DNA of 64,000 nucleotides from Spirochaetota bacterium. Its GTDB lineage: Bacteria > Spirochaetota > Spirochaetia > Treponematales > Rectinemataceae. The stretch's first letter is position 1; every line of letters begins with the position of its first letter. The stretch is taken from NCBI GenBank assembly GCA_026398595.1, contig JAPLSO010000051.1, forward strand, positions 150,199-214,198, in the 5' to 3' direction. Of the stretch, positions 7,293-15,451 are shown piece after piece. The notes under the pieces are model-generated. The model did no database searches. It was not told the DNA's origin and saw only the letters and a program-made list of their open reading frames with translations. A program made the translations under genes and the position numbers.

Positions 7293-10200
7293 ATGAACAA
7301 ACGTCTGGATGTCCTAATATGCGGTGGAGGCGCCTGCATCTCCTCGCAGAGTCACGAATTCAAGAAGCACCTGCTAGAGGCGATCGAGGAAAAGGGCCTG
7401 ACCAAGGAAGTCAACGTCGTCGAGACAGGTTGCATGGGTCCCTGCGAACTTGGACCGGTCATGGTCGTCTATCCCGACGGCTCCTTCTACATCAATTTGA
7501 AGGGAAACGATGCGGCACGAATCGTCGAGGAACATTTCCTGAAAGGAAGGCCGGTAAATGACCTGCTTTGGATGGCTCCCGAAGCGCGCAAAATCGTCGA
7601 GCAGAAAAAGCAGATTCCGTTCTTCGAGAAGCAGAAGAAGATAGTACTTGCCAACTGCGGCAAGATAGACCCCGAGAACATCGAGGAGTACATCAGCCAG
7701 CGTGGCTACGAGGCGCTGGGCACGGTGCTCACCACGATGACCCCGGTCGAGGTAGTCGCCACCGTAGAGAAGTCCGGTCTGCGCGGCCGCGGCGGCGCCG
7801 GTTTCCCTACAGGCCTCAAGTGGAAGCTGACGCTCCAGAACGAGAGCGACCAGAAATTCGTCATCTGCAACGCCGACGAGGGCGACCCTGGCGCATTCAT
7901 GGATCGCGCCGTGCTGGAGGGCGACCCGCACACGGTGATCGAGGGCATGGCCATCGCCGGTTACGCTATCGGCGCCAACAAGGGCTACGTCTACGTGCGC
8001 GCCGAGTACCCACTGGCCGTCGCACGGCTCAAGGTCGCCATCAAGCAGGCACACGACATGGGCCTGCTCGGAAAGCACATCTTCGAAACCGACTTCGACT
8101 TCGACATCGAGATGCGCATGGGCGCGGGCGCTTTCGTCTGTGGCGAAGAGACGGCACTCATCGCCTCCGTGGAGGGCAAGCGGGGGCAACCCCGGCCCAA
8201 ACCTCCATTCCCGGCGCTGCGCGGCCTGTGGGGCAAACCTACGGTCATCAACAACGTCGAGACCCTGGCGACGATACGCCATATCTTCAATAACGGCGTC
8301 GAATGGTTCACCTCCATCGGCACCGAGAAAAGCAAGGGCACCAAAGTCTTCGCCCTTTCGGGCAATGTGGTCAACACTGGCCTGGTCGAGGTGCCTATGG
8401 GCATCACCCTGGGTGAACTGGTCTTCGACATAGGCGGCGGCATCCCGAACGGCAAGGCCTTCAAGGCTGTCCAGACCGGGGGCCCTTCGGGAGGCTGTAT
8501 CCCGGCCAAGTATCTGAATACACCTATCGACTACGAATCACTCAAGGCGCTCGGCACGATCATGGGTTCGGGCGGCTTGATCGTCCTCGACGAGGATATC
8601 TGCATGGTCAACATGGCCAAGTACTTCCTGGAGTTCACACTCGAGGAGTCATGCGGCCAGTGCGTACCATGCCGCATCGGCCTAAAGCACATGCACGCAC
8701 TGCTCGAGAAAATCACCCTCGGCGAAGGCACGATGGCCGATCTGGATCAGCTTGAGTCGCTGGCCTACACGGTACGCGCCACGTCGCTCTGCGGCCTCGG
8801 CCAGGGGGCTCCCAACCCGGTCATCTCCACGCTAATGTACTTCAAGCATGAGTACCTCGAGCATATACAAAATAAAAAATGCTCGGCCGGCACCTGCGCC
8901 GCGCTCTACAATGCGCCTTGTGAAAACGCCTGCCCGTCCAACGTCGACGCGGCCGCATACATTTCCTATATGGGTGACGGCAGGCTGATGGAAGCCTACT
9001 TCAGGCACATGGAACACAATCCTTTCCCGATTGTCTGCGCACGGGTCTGTCCCGCTTTCTGCGAGAAGAAATGCGCACGCGGCAAATACGACGAGGCTAT
9101 TGCCATCCGCGAGGTCAAGCGCTTGTTCGCAGATTGGGCCATCGACCAGGGCATGGGTTTCACCCCGCCCAAAAAGCCGAAGAAGGAGCGGGTAGCCATC
9201 GTAGGCGCCGGTCCCGCCGGTCTGTCCTGCGCTTTCTACCTTACTCGGCTCGGCTACCTGCCGGTGGTCTACGAAGCCCTGCCGGTTGCAGGCGGCATGA
9301 TGAAAGTGGGCATCCCCGATTACCGCCTTCCCAAAGACAAGCTTGAAGCCGAAATATCCGTCATAGAGCGCGCCGGAGTGGAGATACACCTCGGGTCGCC
9401 CGTCTCCTCAATCGAAGCGCTTATGGACCAGGGTTTCAAGGCCGTCTTCGTCGGGACCGGAGCCCATCAGGCCCTGCCCCTCAACGTCGAAGGCGCAGAT
9501 TTACCAGGAGTTATCAGCGGCATAGATTTCCTGCGCCAGGTCAACCTCGGTCAACTGCTGGATGTGGGCGACGACGTGGTGGTAGTCGGCGGCGGTTCCA
9601 CGGCAATGGACGCCGCACGCTCCGCGAAACGCCTCGGCGCTCACAATGTGCGCATCGTCTACCGCCGCACCCGTACCGAGATGCCCGCCCAGCTCGATGA
9701 GGTGGTCGATGCCGAGGCGGAGGGGATCGAGATGGATTTCCTGGCCAATCCGCTACGTGTCGTCGAGAGCGGCGGAAAGGTCAGCGGTGTACGCTGTATC
9801 AAGACCAAGCTTGGCGACTTTGACGATTCAGGCCGACGCCGGCCGATTCCGGTGGATGGCAGCGAGTACAACATCCGCGCCAACCTGATCATCCCCTGTC
9901 TGGGCCAGAGACTCAGCCTCGGCCTGACCGGTGGCAAGATCAACCTGGACCATCGCGGCCACATAGCCGTTGATGCACAGACAGGAGCCACGAACGTTCC
10001 GGGCGTATTCGCCGGCGGCGACGCCATCAATCCTTCCACGGTCATAGAGAGCGTTGCACAGGGTCGCCTGGCGGCCGTCAACATCGACAAGTACCTGGGC
10101 TACGAGGGGCGCCTGTTCGACCACGAACGCAAACCGGTGCTGGTATCCTACGACGAGGAGTCATACCTGAAACCGCTGCCGCGCCGCAAACCGCACCTGG

Positions 10201-10367
10201 AACGTGCCGAAAGCCGTATTGCCAAAATGGCCATGGAGGTCAATCGCGGCCTCTCCCTAGACGAAGCCGTCGAGGAGGCGCGCCGCTGCCTGCACTGCGA
10301 CCGCAACCAACCGGCGGCGCTGGCGGCGACCGAAGAAAAGGCGCCGCGGATCGAGGCCATGCTGTGA
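7293..10367 (+). CDS. NuoF (HydB-type) fused to GltD/NfnB-type NADPH oxidoreductase
   Basis: This 1024-residue fusion has four parts. Residues 1-95: thioredoxin-like [2Fe-2S] domain, ligands C10, C15, C47 and C51. Residues ~125-530: NuoF core with FMN/NADH motifs GRGGAGFPTGLKWK and ICNADEGDPGAFMDR, SLBB domain, and the 4Fe-4S site ESCGQCVPC with a later Cys in LCGLG. Residues ~535-620: DPYD-type Fe-S region (CENACP ... CARVCPAFCEKKC). Residues ~630-1000: FAD motif VAIVGAGPAGLSCAFYL and second dinucleotide fold VVVVGGGSTAMDAA, as in GltD and NfnB. The usual C-terminal 2x[4Fe-4S] region of HydB is replaced by the GltD part. A chain able to handle both NADH and NADPH is inferred; Sporomusa-type transhydrogenases (Stn) are the closest concept I know. 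Confidence 0.9.
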   Translation: MNKRLDVLICGGGACISSQSHEFKKHLLEAIEEKGLTKEVNVVETGCMGPCELGPVMVVYPDGSFYINLKGNDAARIVEEHFLKGRPVNDLLWMAPEARKIVEQKKQIPFFEKQKKIVLANCGKIDPENIEEYISQRGYEALGTVLTTMTPVEVVATVEKSGLRGRGGAGFPTGLKWKLTLQNESDQKFVICNADEGDPGAFMDRAVLEGDPHTVIEGMAIAGYAIGANKGYVYVRAEYPLAVARLKVAIKQAHDMGLLGKHIFETDFDFDIEMRMGAGAFVCGEETALIASVEGKRGQPRPKPPFPALRGLWGKPTVINNVETLATIRHIFNNGVEWFTSIGTEKSKGTKVFALSGNVVNTGLVEVPMGITLGELVFDIGGGIPNGKAFKAVQTGGPSGGCIPAKYLNTPIDYESLKALGTIMGSGGLIVLDEDICMVNMAKYFLEFTLEESCGQCVPCRIGLKHMHALLEKITLGEGTMADLDQLESLAYTVRATSLCGLGQGAPNPVISTLMYFKHEYLEHIQNKKCSAGTCAALYNAPCENACPSNVDAAAYISYMGDGRLMEAYFRHMEHNPFPIVCARVCPAFCEKKCARGKYDEAIAIREVKRLFADWAIDQGMGFTPPKKPKKERVAIVGAGPAGLSCAFYLTRLGYLPVVYEALPVAGGMMKVGIPDYRLPKDKLEAEISVIERAGVEIHLGSPVSSIEALMDQGFKAVFVGTGAHQALPLNVEGADLPGVISGIDFLRQVNLGQLLDVGDDVVVVGGGSTAMDAARSAKRLGAHNVRIVYRRTRTEMPAQLDEVVDAEAEGIEMDFLANPLRVVESGGKVSGVRCIKTKLGDFDDSGRRRPIPVDGSEYNIRANLIIPCLGQRLSLGLTGGKINLDHRGHIAVDAQTGATNVPGVFAGGDAINPSTVIESVAQGRLAAVNIDKYLGYEGRLFDHERKPVLVSYDEESYLKPLPRRKPHLERAESRIAKMAMEVNRGLSLDEAVEEARRCLHCDRNQPAALAATEEKAPRIEAML

Positions 10368-10375
10368 GGAACGAC

Positions 10376-10834
10376 ATGAACACGCAAGAGATCCTGCAAA
10401 AATACGAGAAGAGCGCGGACAACCTGCTGGGCCTGCTGCACGACCTGCAGGATGCGCACGAACGGCACTACCTGAGCGCCGACAGCCTGAGCGCCGCGGC
10501 CGGGTACCTGGGCCTGCCGGCCAGCTACGTATACGGCGTGGCCACGTTCTATACCATGTTCAGCCTCGAGCCGCGCGGGCGCTACATCGTACGCGTCTGT
10601 CAATCCCCGCCATGCCACCTGCTCGGCTCGACCGACATCTCCAAGGAGCTGATCAAGGTACTGGGCATCCGTTTCGGCGAGACCACCGCCGATGGCCTGT
10701 TCACCCTGGAAATGGCCTCCTGCCTCGGCGTATGCGGCGTTGCCCCGGCCATGATGATTAACGGCGAGGTCTACGGCAACCTGACGGTGCCGCGCATCGA
10801 AGAGATCATCGAAGACCTTAGGAGGGTAAAATGA
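10376..10834 (+). CDS. hydC: NuoE-like [2Fe-2S] subunit 2 (HydC)
   Basis: The second 24-kDa-like subunit (152 residues) has complete cluster ligands: CQSPPC (C-x4-C) and CLGVC (C-x3-C). The helical N-terminus is shorter than in the first NuoE. ATG 10376 is used because GAGGA lies five bases upstream; the GTG at 10364 overlaps the end of the fusion gene. Its TGA overlaps the ATG of the next nuoF gene (ATGA), so the pair is translationally coupled. Its place directly before the second NuoF and HydA suggests it is the HydC chain of the hydrogenase itself. Confidence 0.92.
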   Translation: MNTQEILQKYEKSADNLLGLLHDLQDAHERHYLSADSLSAAAGYLGLPASYVYGVATFYTMFSLEPRGRYIVRVCQSPPCHLLGSTDISKELIKVLGIRFGETTADGLFTLEMASCLGVCGVAPAMMINGEVYGNLTVPRIEEIIEDLRRVK

Positions 10835-12441
10835 GCATCTACCGCACCCATATCCTGGTGCCGGTGGACGAGGGTACCGTCCAAGCCGGAGTGTTCGAAG
10901 TCAAGAGGAAACTGGAGCAGGAGGTCTTCGAAAAGGGCCTGGAAAAGGAAGTGAAGGTCGTCGAATCCGGCACGGTCGGCATACTGGGCAAGGGCGTCAT
11001 CCTGGTGGTCTACCCAGAGCGAATTTATTATACCAACGTGCGCCCGGGCGATGTCGCCCTGATCGTAAGCGAGCATTTGCTTAAGGGGCGAATCCCCCCG
11101 AGTCTGAAGCACTCCGTCCTGGACATCCAAGGCGGCCTGAAATCCCTGTATAGCACCGGGCTGACCCGGCAGCAGAAGCGGGTGGTGCTCGACAAGTCAT
11201 GGAAGATCGCCCCCGGCGACATCCGCGAGGTGTTGGCATCGGGCGGCTACAGCGCCCTTGAAAAGATACTCGTCGAGAGGGTCACTCCCGAAGCGGTCAT
11301 AAACGAGATCAAGAAGTCGGGACTACGCGGCCGCGGCGGCGCGGGCTTCCCCACCGGGCTAAAATGGGAAGCCACGCGTAACGCGTCAGGCGATCAGAAG
11401 TACGTCATTTGCAACGCTGACGAGGGCGAACCGGGCACTTTCAAGGACCGCCTTATCCTGGAAGGCGATCCGCACAAGCTGATAGAGGCCATGGTCATCG
11501 CCGGGTATGCGATTGGCGCTACCAAAGGCTTCGTCTATATCCGCGGTGAATACAGGCTATCGATCGAGCGGATGCAGAAGGCCATCGACCAGGCCCGCGA
11601 GTACAGCCTCATCGGCCGTAATGTGCTGGAGACGGGCTTCGCCTTCGACCTGGAAATCAAGAAAGGGGCCGGCGCCTATATATGCGGCGACGAGACGGCC
11701 TTGATTGAGTCGCTTGAAGGAAAACGTGGCAATCCCCGCATCAAGCCACCCTACCCGGTGACCAACGGTCTGTGGCAGAAGCCGACCGCGGTCAACAACG
11801 TCGAGACACTCGCCAACGTGCCCTCGATCATCGTGCAGGGCAGCGAGTGGTTCCGCAAGATAGGCACCGAAAAGTCGAGCGGCACGAAGGTGTTCACCAT
11901 ACTCGGACACGTCGAATTCCCCGGCCTCATAGAGGTGGAGATGGGCACTCCTCTGCGTGAGATAATCTTCTCGTACGGCGGCGGAATATCCGGCGGCAAG
12001 AAATTCAAGGCCGCGTTGCTAGGCGGGGCATCGGGCGTTTTCCTTCCCGAGAGACTTCTCGACGTGCACATGGATTTCGAGAGCCTGAAGGAGAACAAGG
12101 CCGTGCTCGGTTCGGGCGCCGTGCTGGTGATGAACGAGGACACCTCGATCGTCGACATACTCTTCTCGATCCTGAAGTTCTACGCCCACGAATCCTGCGG
12201 ACGGTGCGCGCCGTGCCGCATTGGGTGCCGTCAGTTGCTGAACCTGGCCTGGAAGCTGCGCCAGGGCAAGGGCTTGCCCGAGGACATCGGCACCATGCTG
12301 CGCCTGGCCGAGGTGATGTTAAGCTCCTCGCTCTGCCCGATGGGTCAATCGGTGATCACGCCCGTCAAGAGCGCCATCGAGAATTTCCGCGACGAGTTCG
12401 ACGCTTGTGTCAATAAGACGACTGAGGAAGCGAGGGTATGA
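10831..12441 (+). CDS. hydB: NuoF-like flavoprotein subunit 2 (HydB-like)
   Basis: The 536-residue chain has the NuoF core: GRGGAGFPTGLKWE and ICNADEGEPGTFKDR (FMN/NADH, in the complex I style rather than the GDPGAFMDR form of the fusion protein), ICGDETALIESLEGK, and the 4Fe-4S ligands ESCGRCAPC plus SSLCPMG. The N-terminal ~95 residues form a thioredoxin-like domain in which the cluster Cys are gone (VPVDEGTVQAG and ESGTVGILGKG). There is no C-terminal 2x[4Fe-4S] ferredoxin domain, unlike classical HydB. It is coupled by ATGA overlaps to both hydC and hydA. NADH oxidation or reduction for the hydrogenase is the likely role. Confidence 0.9.
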   Translation: MSIYRTHILVPVDEGTVQAGVFEVKRKLEQEVFEKGLEKEVKVVESGTVGILGKGVILVVYPERIYYTNVRPGDVALIVSEHLLKGRIPPSLKHSVLDIQGGLKSLYSTGLTRQQKRVVLDKSWKIAPGDIREVLASGGYSALEKILVERVTPEAVINEIKKSGLRGRGGAGFPTGLKWEATRNASGDQKYVICNADEGEPGTFKDRLILEGDPHKLIEAMVIAGYAIGATKGFVYIRGEYRLSIERMQKAIDQAREYSLIGRNVLETGFAFDLEIKKGAGAYICGDETALIESLEGKRGNPRIKPPYPVTNGLWQKPTAVNNVETLANVPSIIVQGSEWFRKIGTEKSSGTKVFTILGHVEFPGLIEVEMGTPLREIIFSYGGGISGGKKFKAALLGGASGVFLPERLLDVHMDFESLKENKAVLGSGAVLVMNEDTSIVDILFSILKFYAHESCGRCAPCRIGCRQLLNLAWKLRQGKGLPEDIGTMLRLAEVMLSSSLCPMGQSVITPVKSAIENFRDEFDACVNKTTEEARV

Positions 12442-14258
12442 CCATGGACAACGCTAAAGTAAAGCTGTATATCGACGGTAAGGAAATCGAGGTGGACGCC
12501 GGGACCACCATACTGAAGGCGGCAAAGCAACTGGGAATCGAGATACCGACCCTCTGCTATCACCAGAACCTCAACCCGACAGCCTCCTGCGGCGTGTGCA
12601 TTGTGGAGATCGAGGGCTCTCCGGCGTTGAAGCGTGCCTGTTGCACGCCCGTGGAGAAAGGCTGGAAGGTTGTGACGAACTCAAGACAACTGCGCAACCT
12701 GCGTAAGTCCCTGGTCGAGCTGATCCTCTCCGACCATGCCGTGGAGTGCCCGACCTGCGCCTCCAACAACAAATGCGAGCTTCAGAACCTGGCCAACTTC
12801 ATGGGCGTCGAGCCTAACCGCTACGCCAAGGTGGTCGAGGATCAGCCCGCCGACCATTCCAGCGTGTCGATCTGGCGCGATCCGCGGAAATGCATCGCTT
12901 GCGGCCGTTGCGTGAATGTCTGCAGCGATATCCAGACCGTGAACGCCATCTCCATGGCCGACCGTGGCTTCGAGGTCAACATCAACACTTTCTTCAAGCA
13001 AGGGCTGGGCAACAGCTCCTGCGTCAATTGCGGACAGTGCACCGTCTTCTGCCCGACCGGCGCACTGCGCGAGCGGTCCGAGACCGAAGAGGTGTGGAAC
13101 GCCATCCTCGACCCCAAAAAAATCGTCGTGGTCCAGGAAGCCCCCGCCATCCGCGTCTCCCTGGCCGAGGAGTTCGGCATGGAGATGGGCTCGGTGACGG
13201 TGGGAAAGATGTATGCCGCCCTCAAGAAGCTTGGCTTCGACTACGTCTTCGACACCAATTTCTCCGCCGACCTGACCATTATGGAGGAAGGCACCGAACT
13301 GATCGAGCGCGTCAAGTCAGGAGGCAAACTGCCGCTTATTACCTCCTGCTCGCCCGGCTGGATCAAGTTCATGGAGACCTATTTCGCGGACTTCAGCGAG
13401 TACACTTCTACATGCAAGTCGCCGCAGCAGATGTTCGGCGCTTTGGTCAAGACCTACTTTGCCAAGGAAAAGGGTCTCGACCCGGCCAACATCGTCTCCG
13501 TCTCGATCATGCCCTGCACGGCCAAGAAATTCGAAGCAAAACGCCCCGAGATGAACGATTCAGGGTTCCAGGACGTCGACTACGTACTGACCACGCGCGA
13601 ACTGGTGCGCATGATCAAGGAAGCGCGCCTTGATTTCAAGAACCTCCCCGAGGAGCAGGCTAACGACATCATGGGCGCCTATACCGGCGCGGCTACCATT
13701 TTCGGCGCCACCGGCGGCGTCATGGAAGCGGCCATCCGCACCGCCTACTATATCCTGGTGGGCAAGTCGCTGGACAACCTGGACGTCAAGATCGTGCGCG
13801 GCATGGAAGGCATCAAGGAAGGCACCCTATCCATCCCCACCAAGGATTTGGGCAAGCTGGATGTGAAGGTTGCCGTGGCCCACGGCCTGGGCAACGCGCG
13901 CAAGCTCATGGACAAGGTGCGCAAGCAGATTGCGGAGACCGGCAAGAGCGAATACGCTTTCATAGAGATCATGGCCTGCCCAGGTGGCTGCGTCGGTGGC
14001 GGCGGTCAGCCGTACGGCTGCAGCATAGCCGACCGGGCCCGGCGCGGCGAGGGCCTGTACCGCGAGGACGCCGGAGCCGCCAAGCGCCAGTCGCACGAGA
14101 ACCCCGAGGTGGCGCGCATCTACAAGAACTTCCTCGAGAAGCCCGGTTCGGCGATGTCCCACAAGCTCCTACACACGTGCTATTGGGAACGCTCCACCCA
14201 GAGCGGCTCCTGCTTGGAATTGATGACTCACAAGCATGAAACGCAGCACGTGAAATAA
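12438..14258 (+). CDS. hydA: NADH-linked [FeFe] hydrogenase catalytic subunit (NuoG-like N-terminus)
   Basis: The 606-residue chain starts with a plant-type [2Fe-2S] domain (CYHQNLNPTASCGVC, later RACC), then the His-Cys3 4Fe-4S motif HAVECPTCASNNKC, and two 4Fe-4S sites (CIACGRCVNVC, CVNCGQCTVFC). The H-cluster domain shows L1 TSCSPGW (~302), L2 MPCTAKKFE (~357) and L3 IMACPGGCVGGGGQP (~510). All four H-cluster cysteines are present, but the second Cys of the common TSCCPxW, which relays protons, is Ser. ATG 12438 overlaps the previous stop (ATGA); an ATG six bases on is possible. With HydB and HydC it should form an NADH/ferredoxin-linked hydrogenase. The maturation genes hydEFG are not in the window. 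Confidence 0.94.
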   Translation: MTMDNAKVKLYIDGKEIEVDAGTTILKAAKQLGIEIPTLCYHQNLNPTASCGVCIVEIEGSPALKRACCTPVEKGWKVVTNSRQLRNLRKSLVELILSDHAVECPTCASNNKCELQNLANFMGVEPNRYAKVVEDQPADHSSVSIWRDPRKCIACGRCVNVCSDIQTVNAISMADRGFEVNINTFFKQGLGNSSCVNCGQCTVFCPTGALRERSETEEVWNAILDPKKIVVVQEAPAIRVSLAEEFGMEMGSVTVGKMYAALKKLGFDYVFDTNFSADLTIMEEGTELIERVKSGGKLPLITSCSPGWIKFMETYFADFSEYTSTCKSPQQMFGALVKTYFAKEKGLDPANIVSVSIMPCTAKKFEAKRPEMNDSGFQDVDYVLTTRELVRMIKEARLDFKNLPEEQANDIMGAYTGAATIFGATGGVMEAAIRTAYYILVGKSLDNLDVKIVRGMEGIKEGTLSIPTKDLGKLDVKVAVAHGLGNARKLMDKVRKQIAETGKSEYAFIEIMACPGGCVGGGGQPYGCSIADRARRGEGLYREDAGAAKRQSHENPEVARIYKNFLEKPGSAMSHKLLHTCYWERSTQSGSCLELMTHKHETQHVK

Positions 14259-14272
14259 TCTCTGGAATCGCT

Positions 14273-14315
14273 AAGAAAAAGGCCGGGCACTTCCCTCAGT
14301 GCACGGCCTTTTTCT
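14273..14315 (+). terminator. Rho-independent terminator of the hydrogenase operon
   Basis: The stem AAGAAAAAGGCCGGGCAC pairs with GTGCACGGCCTTTTTCTT around an eight-base loop, ending in a run of T, 15 bases after the hydA stop codon. The A-rich 5' arm makes it usable from both strands. Confidence 0.85.
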
Positions 14316-14339
14316 TCGCCATTGCGCGCAAGTTGCCCA

Positions 14340-14650
14340 GTTATGAAACGCCTTATTATAGAAACGGGAATTATGATCATTGAGCCGCATGAGACGGGCG
14401 ACATGATTGTGCCCCCGACTAACGTGCCTTGCTGCCGGAGGTACTGCCATACCCGGGGACTGCCATACCGTCGTCGATGACGTTTCTGGATGGCACGAAT
14501 CTGCTCTACCAAGACGAGATTCTTCTCCGTCATGGATGATGGTTTTCGTTTTCACCATGCAGAGTGGCCCGACGAGCTCACCGCAAGAACTCTCGCCATC
14601 TTCTCAACTGGCTATTGCCGCATATGGTCAGTCATGAACCGGTCTGTCAT
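14340..14650 (-). pseudogene. Remnant of IS3-family transposase OrfB
   Basis: Minus-strand translation from ATG 14650 gives the start of an IS3-type OrfB: PVEKMARVLAVSSSGHSAW, then EQIRAIQKRHRRRYGSPRVW and, after a frameshift near 14410, HVARLMRLN. Two in-frame stops interrupt it (after DHMRQ and after SAW). OrfA, the DDE catalytic core and both ends of the element are missing. It is an old, dead insertion between the hydrogenase terminator and the HAD gene, and it explains most of this otherwise gene-free stretch. I found no flanking inverted repeats or target duplication. Confidence 0.75.
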
Positions 14651-14735
14651 TTCCGGTTTTCCTTCACGGAGAAGATAGCGATCACTTTTAGCAGGACGGC
14701 TGGACAAAGGGTCACCCTTCGGATACTAAGGAAGG

Positions 14736-15407
14736 GTGGCTATCAAAGCTGTTGGATTTGACCTGGATGGGACTCTCTACCCTGCGTGGAGGCTGTATGC
14801 ACTATCCTGCGACCTTGCCCTGCGGCATCCAGGCTTGTACGTGGCCTACGGCCAGGCAAGACGGATACTGAGGAAGGCAGGAGAGGGAAAGCCCTTCCCT
14901 GAAGGCTGGAAGAAAAAGCAGGCAGCCTTCGTCGCCCTCCGCCTGGGCATCGACCCGGACCAAGCCTCGCAGAAGATCGACAGTTTCGTGTATGAGGCCA
15001 TGGCGGAGCGCTTTGCCTTCCTCGCTCCCTATTCAGGCGTAGGCCCTTGCCTCCACAGGCTGGCCACATGCGGACTGAGGCTGGGCCTTCTCTCCGATCT
15101 CCCCCCAAAGGCCAAGCTCGAGGCGATGGGCCTCTCCAGTCGTTTCGAGACCGCCCTCTGCTCAGAGGACTATGGGATCCTGAAGCCTTCAGCCTTCCCC
15201 TTCCAGGCCCTTGCCGAAGCCCTTGGCTCGGCTCCCGACGAGATGGTCTATGTCGGCAATAAATACGGATACGACTGCGCTGGCGCTAAAGCCCTGGGCA
15301 TGAGGACAGCCCTGTTCGGCAGGGGAGGAGGACCTCAGGCCGACTTTAGCTTCCGTTCCTGGGAAAAACTAGCCGACTGGATCCTCGATCAGGCCAGAAA
15401 AACCTGA
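14736..15407 (+). CDS. HAD-superfamily hydrolase
   Basis: The 223-residue protein begins AVGFDLDGTLYP, the DxDxT nucleophile motif of haloacid-dehalogenase-like phosphatases (residues ~6-15), followed by an alpha-helical cap (~20-90). Motif II is the Ser of LGLLSDLPPKAK, motif III Lys is in YGILKPSAFPF, and motif IV is VYVGNKYGYDCAGAKALG, with Asn in place of the usual first acidic residue. Substrates of this group vary from sugar phosphates to nucleotides and cannot be told. The GTG start at 14736 follows AAGGAAG almost without spacing, so the true start is uncertain. The gene converges on dnaE. Confidence 0.8.
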   Translation: MAIKAVGFDLDGTLYPAWRLYALSCDLALRHPGLYVAYGQARRILRKAGEGKPFPEGWKKKQAAFVALRLGIDPDQASQKIDSFVYEAMAERFAFLAPYSGVGPCLHRLATCGLRLGLLSDLPPKAKLEAMGLSSRFETALCSEDYGILKPSAFPFQALAEALGSAPDEMVYVGNKYGYDCAGAKALGMRTALFGRGGGPQADFSFRSWEKLADWILDQARKT

Positions 15408-15451
15408 GTCCAAGATTCCTCGCTTCCCGTATCAAAACTTCGTAACACTGC

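Noticed and set aside
7374..8282. 302-codon minus-strand frame in the NuoF-GltD gene
   Set aside because: Shadow of a strongly conserved coding sequence.
14736..14738. The GTG start of the HAD gene as certain
   Set aside because: AAGGAAG is only one or two bases away, too close for a normal ribosome site; the start is kept only as the best available.
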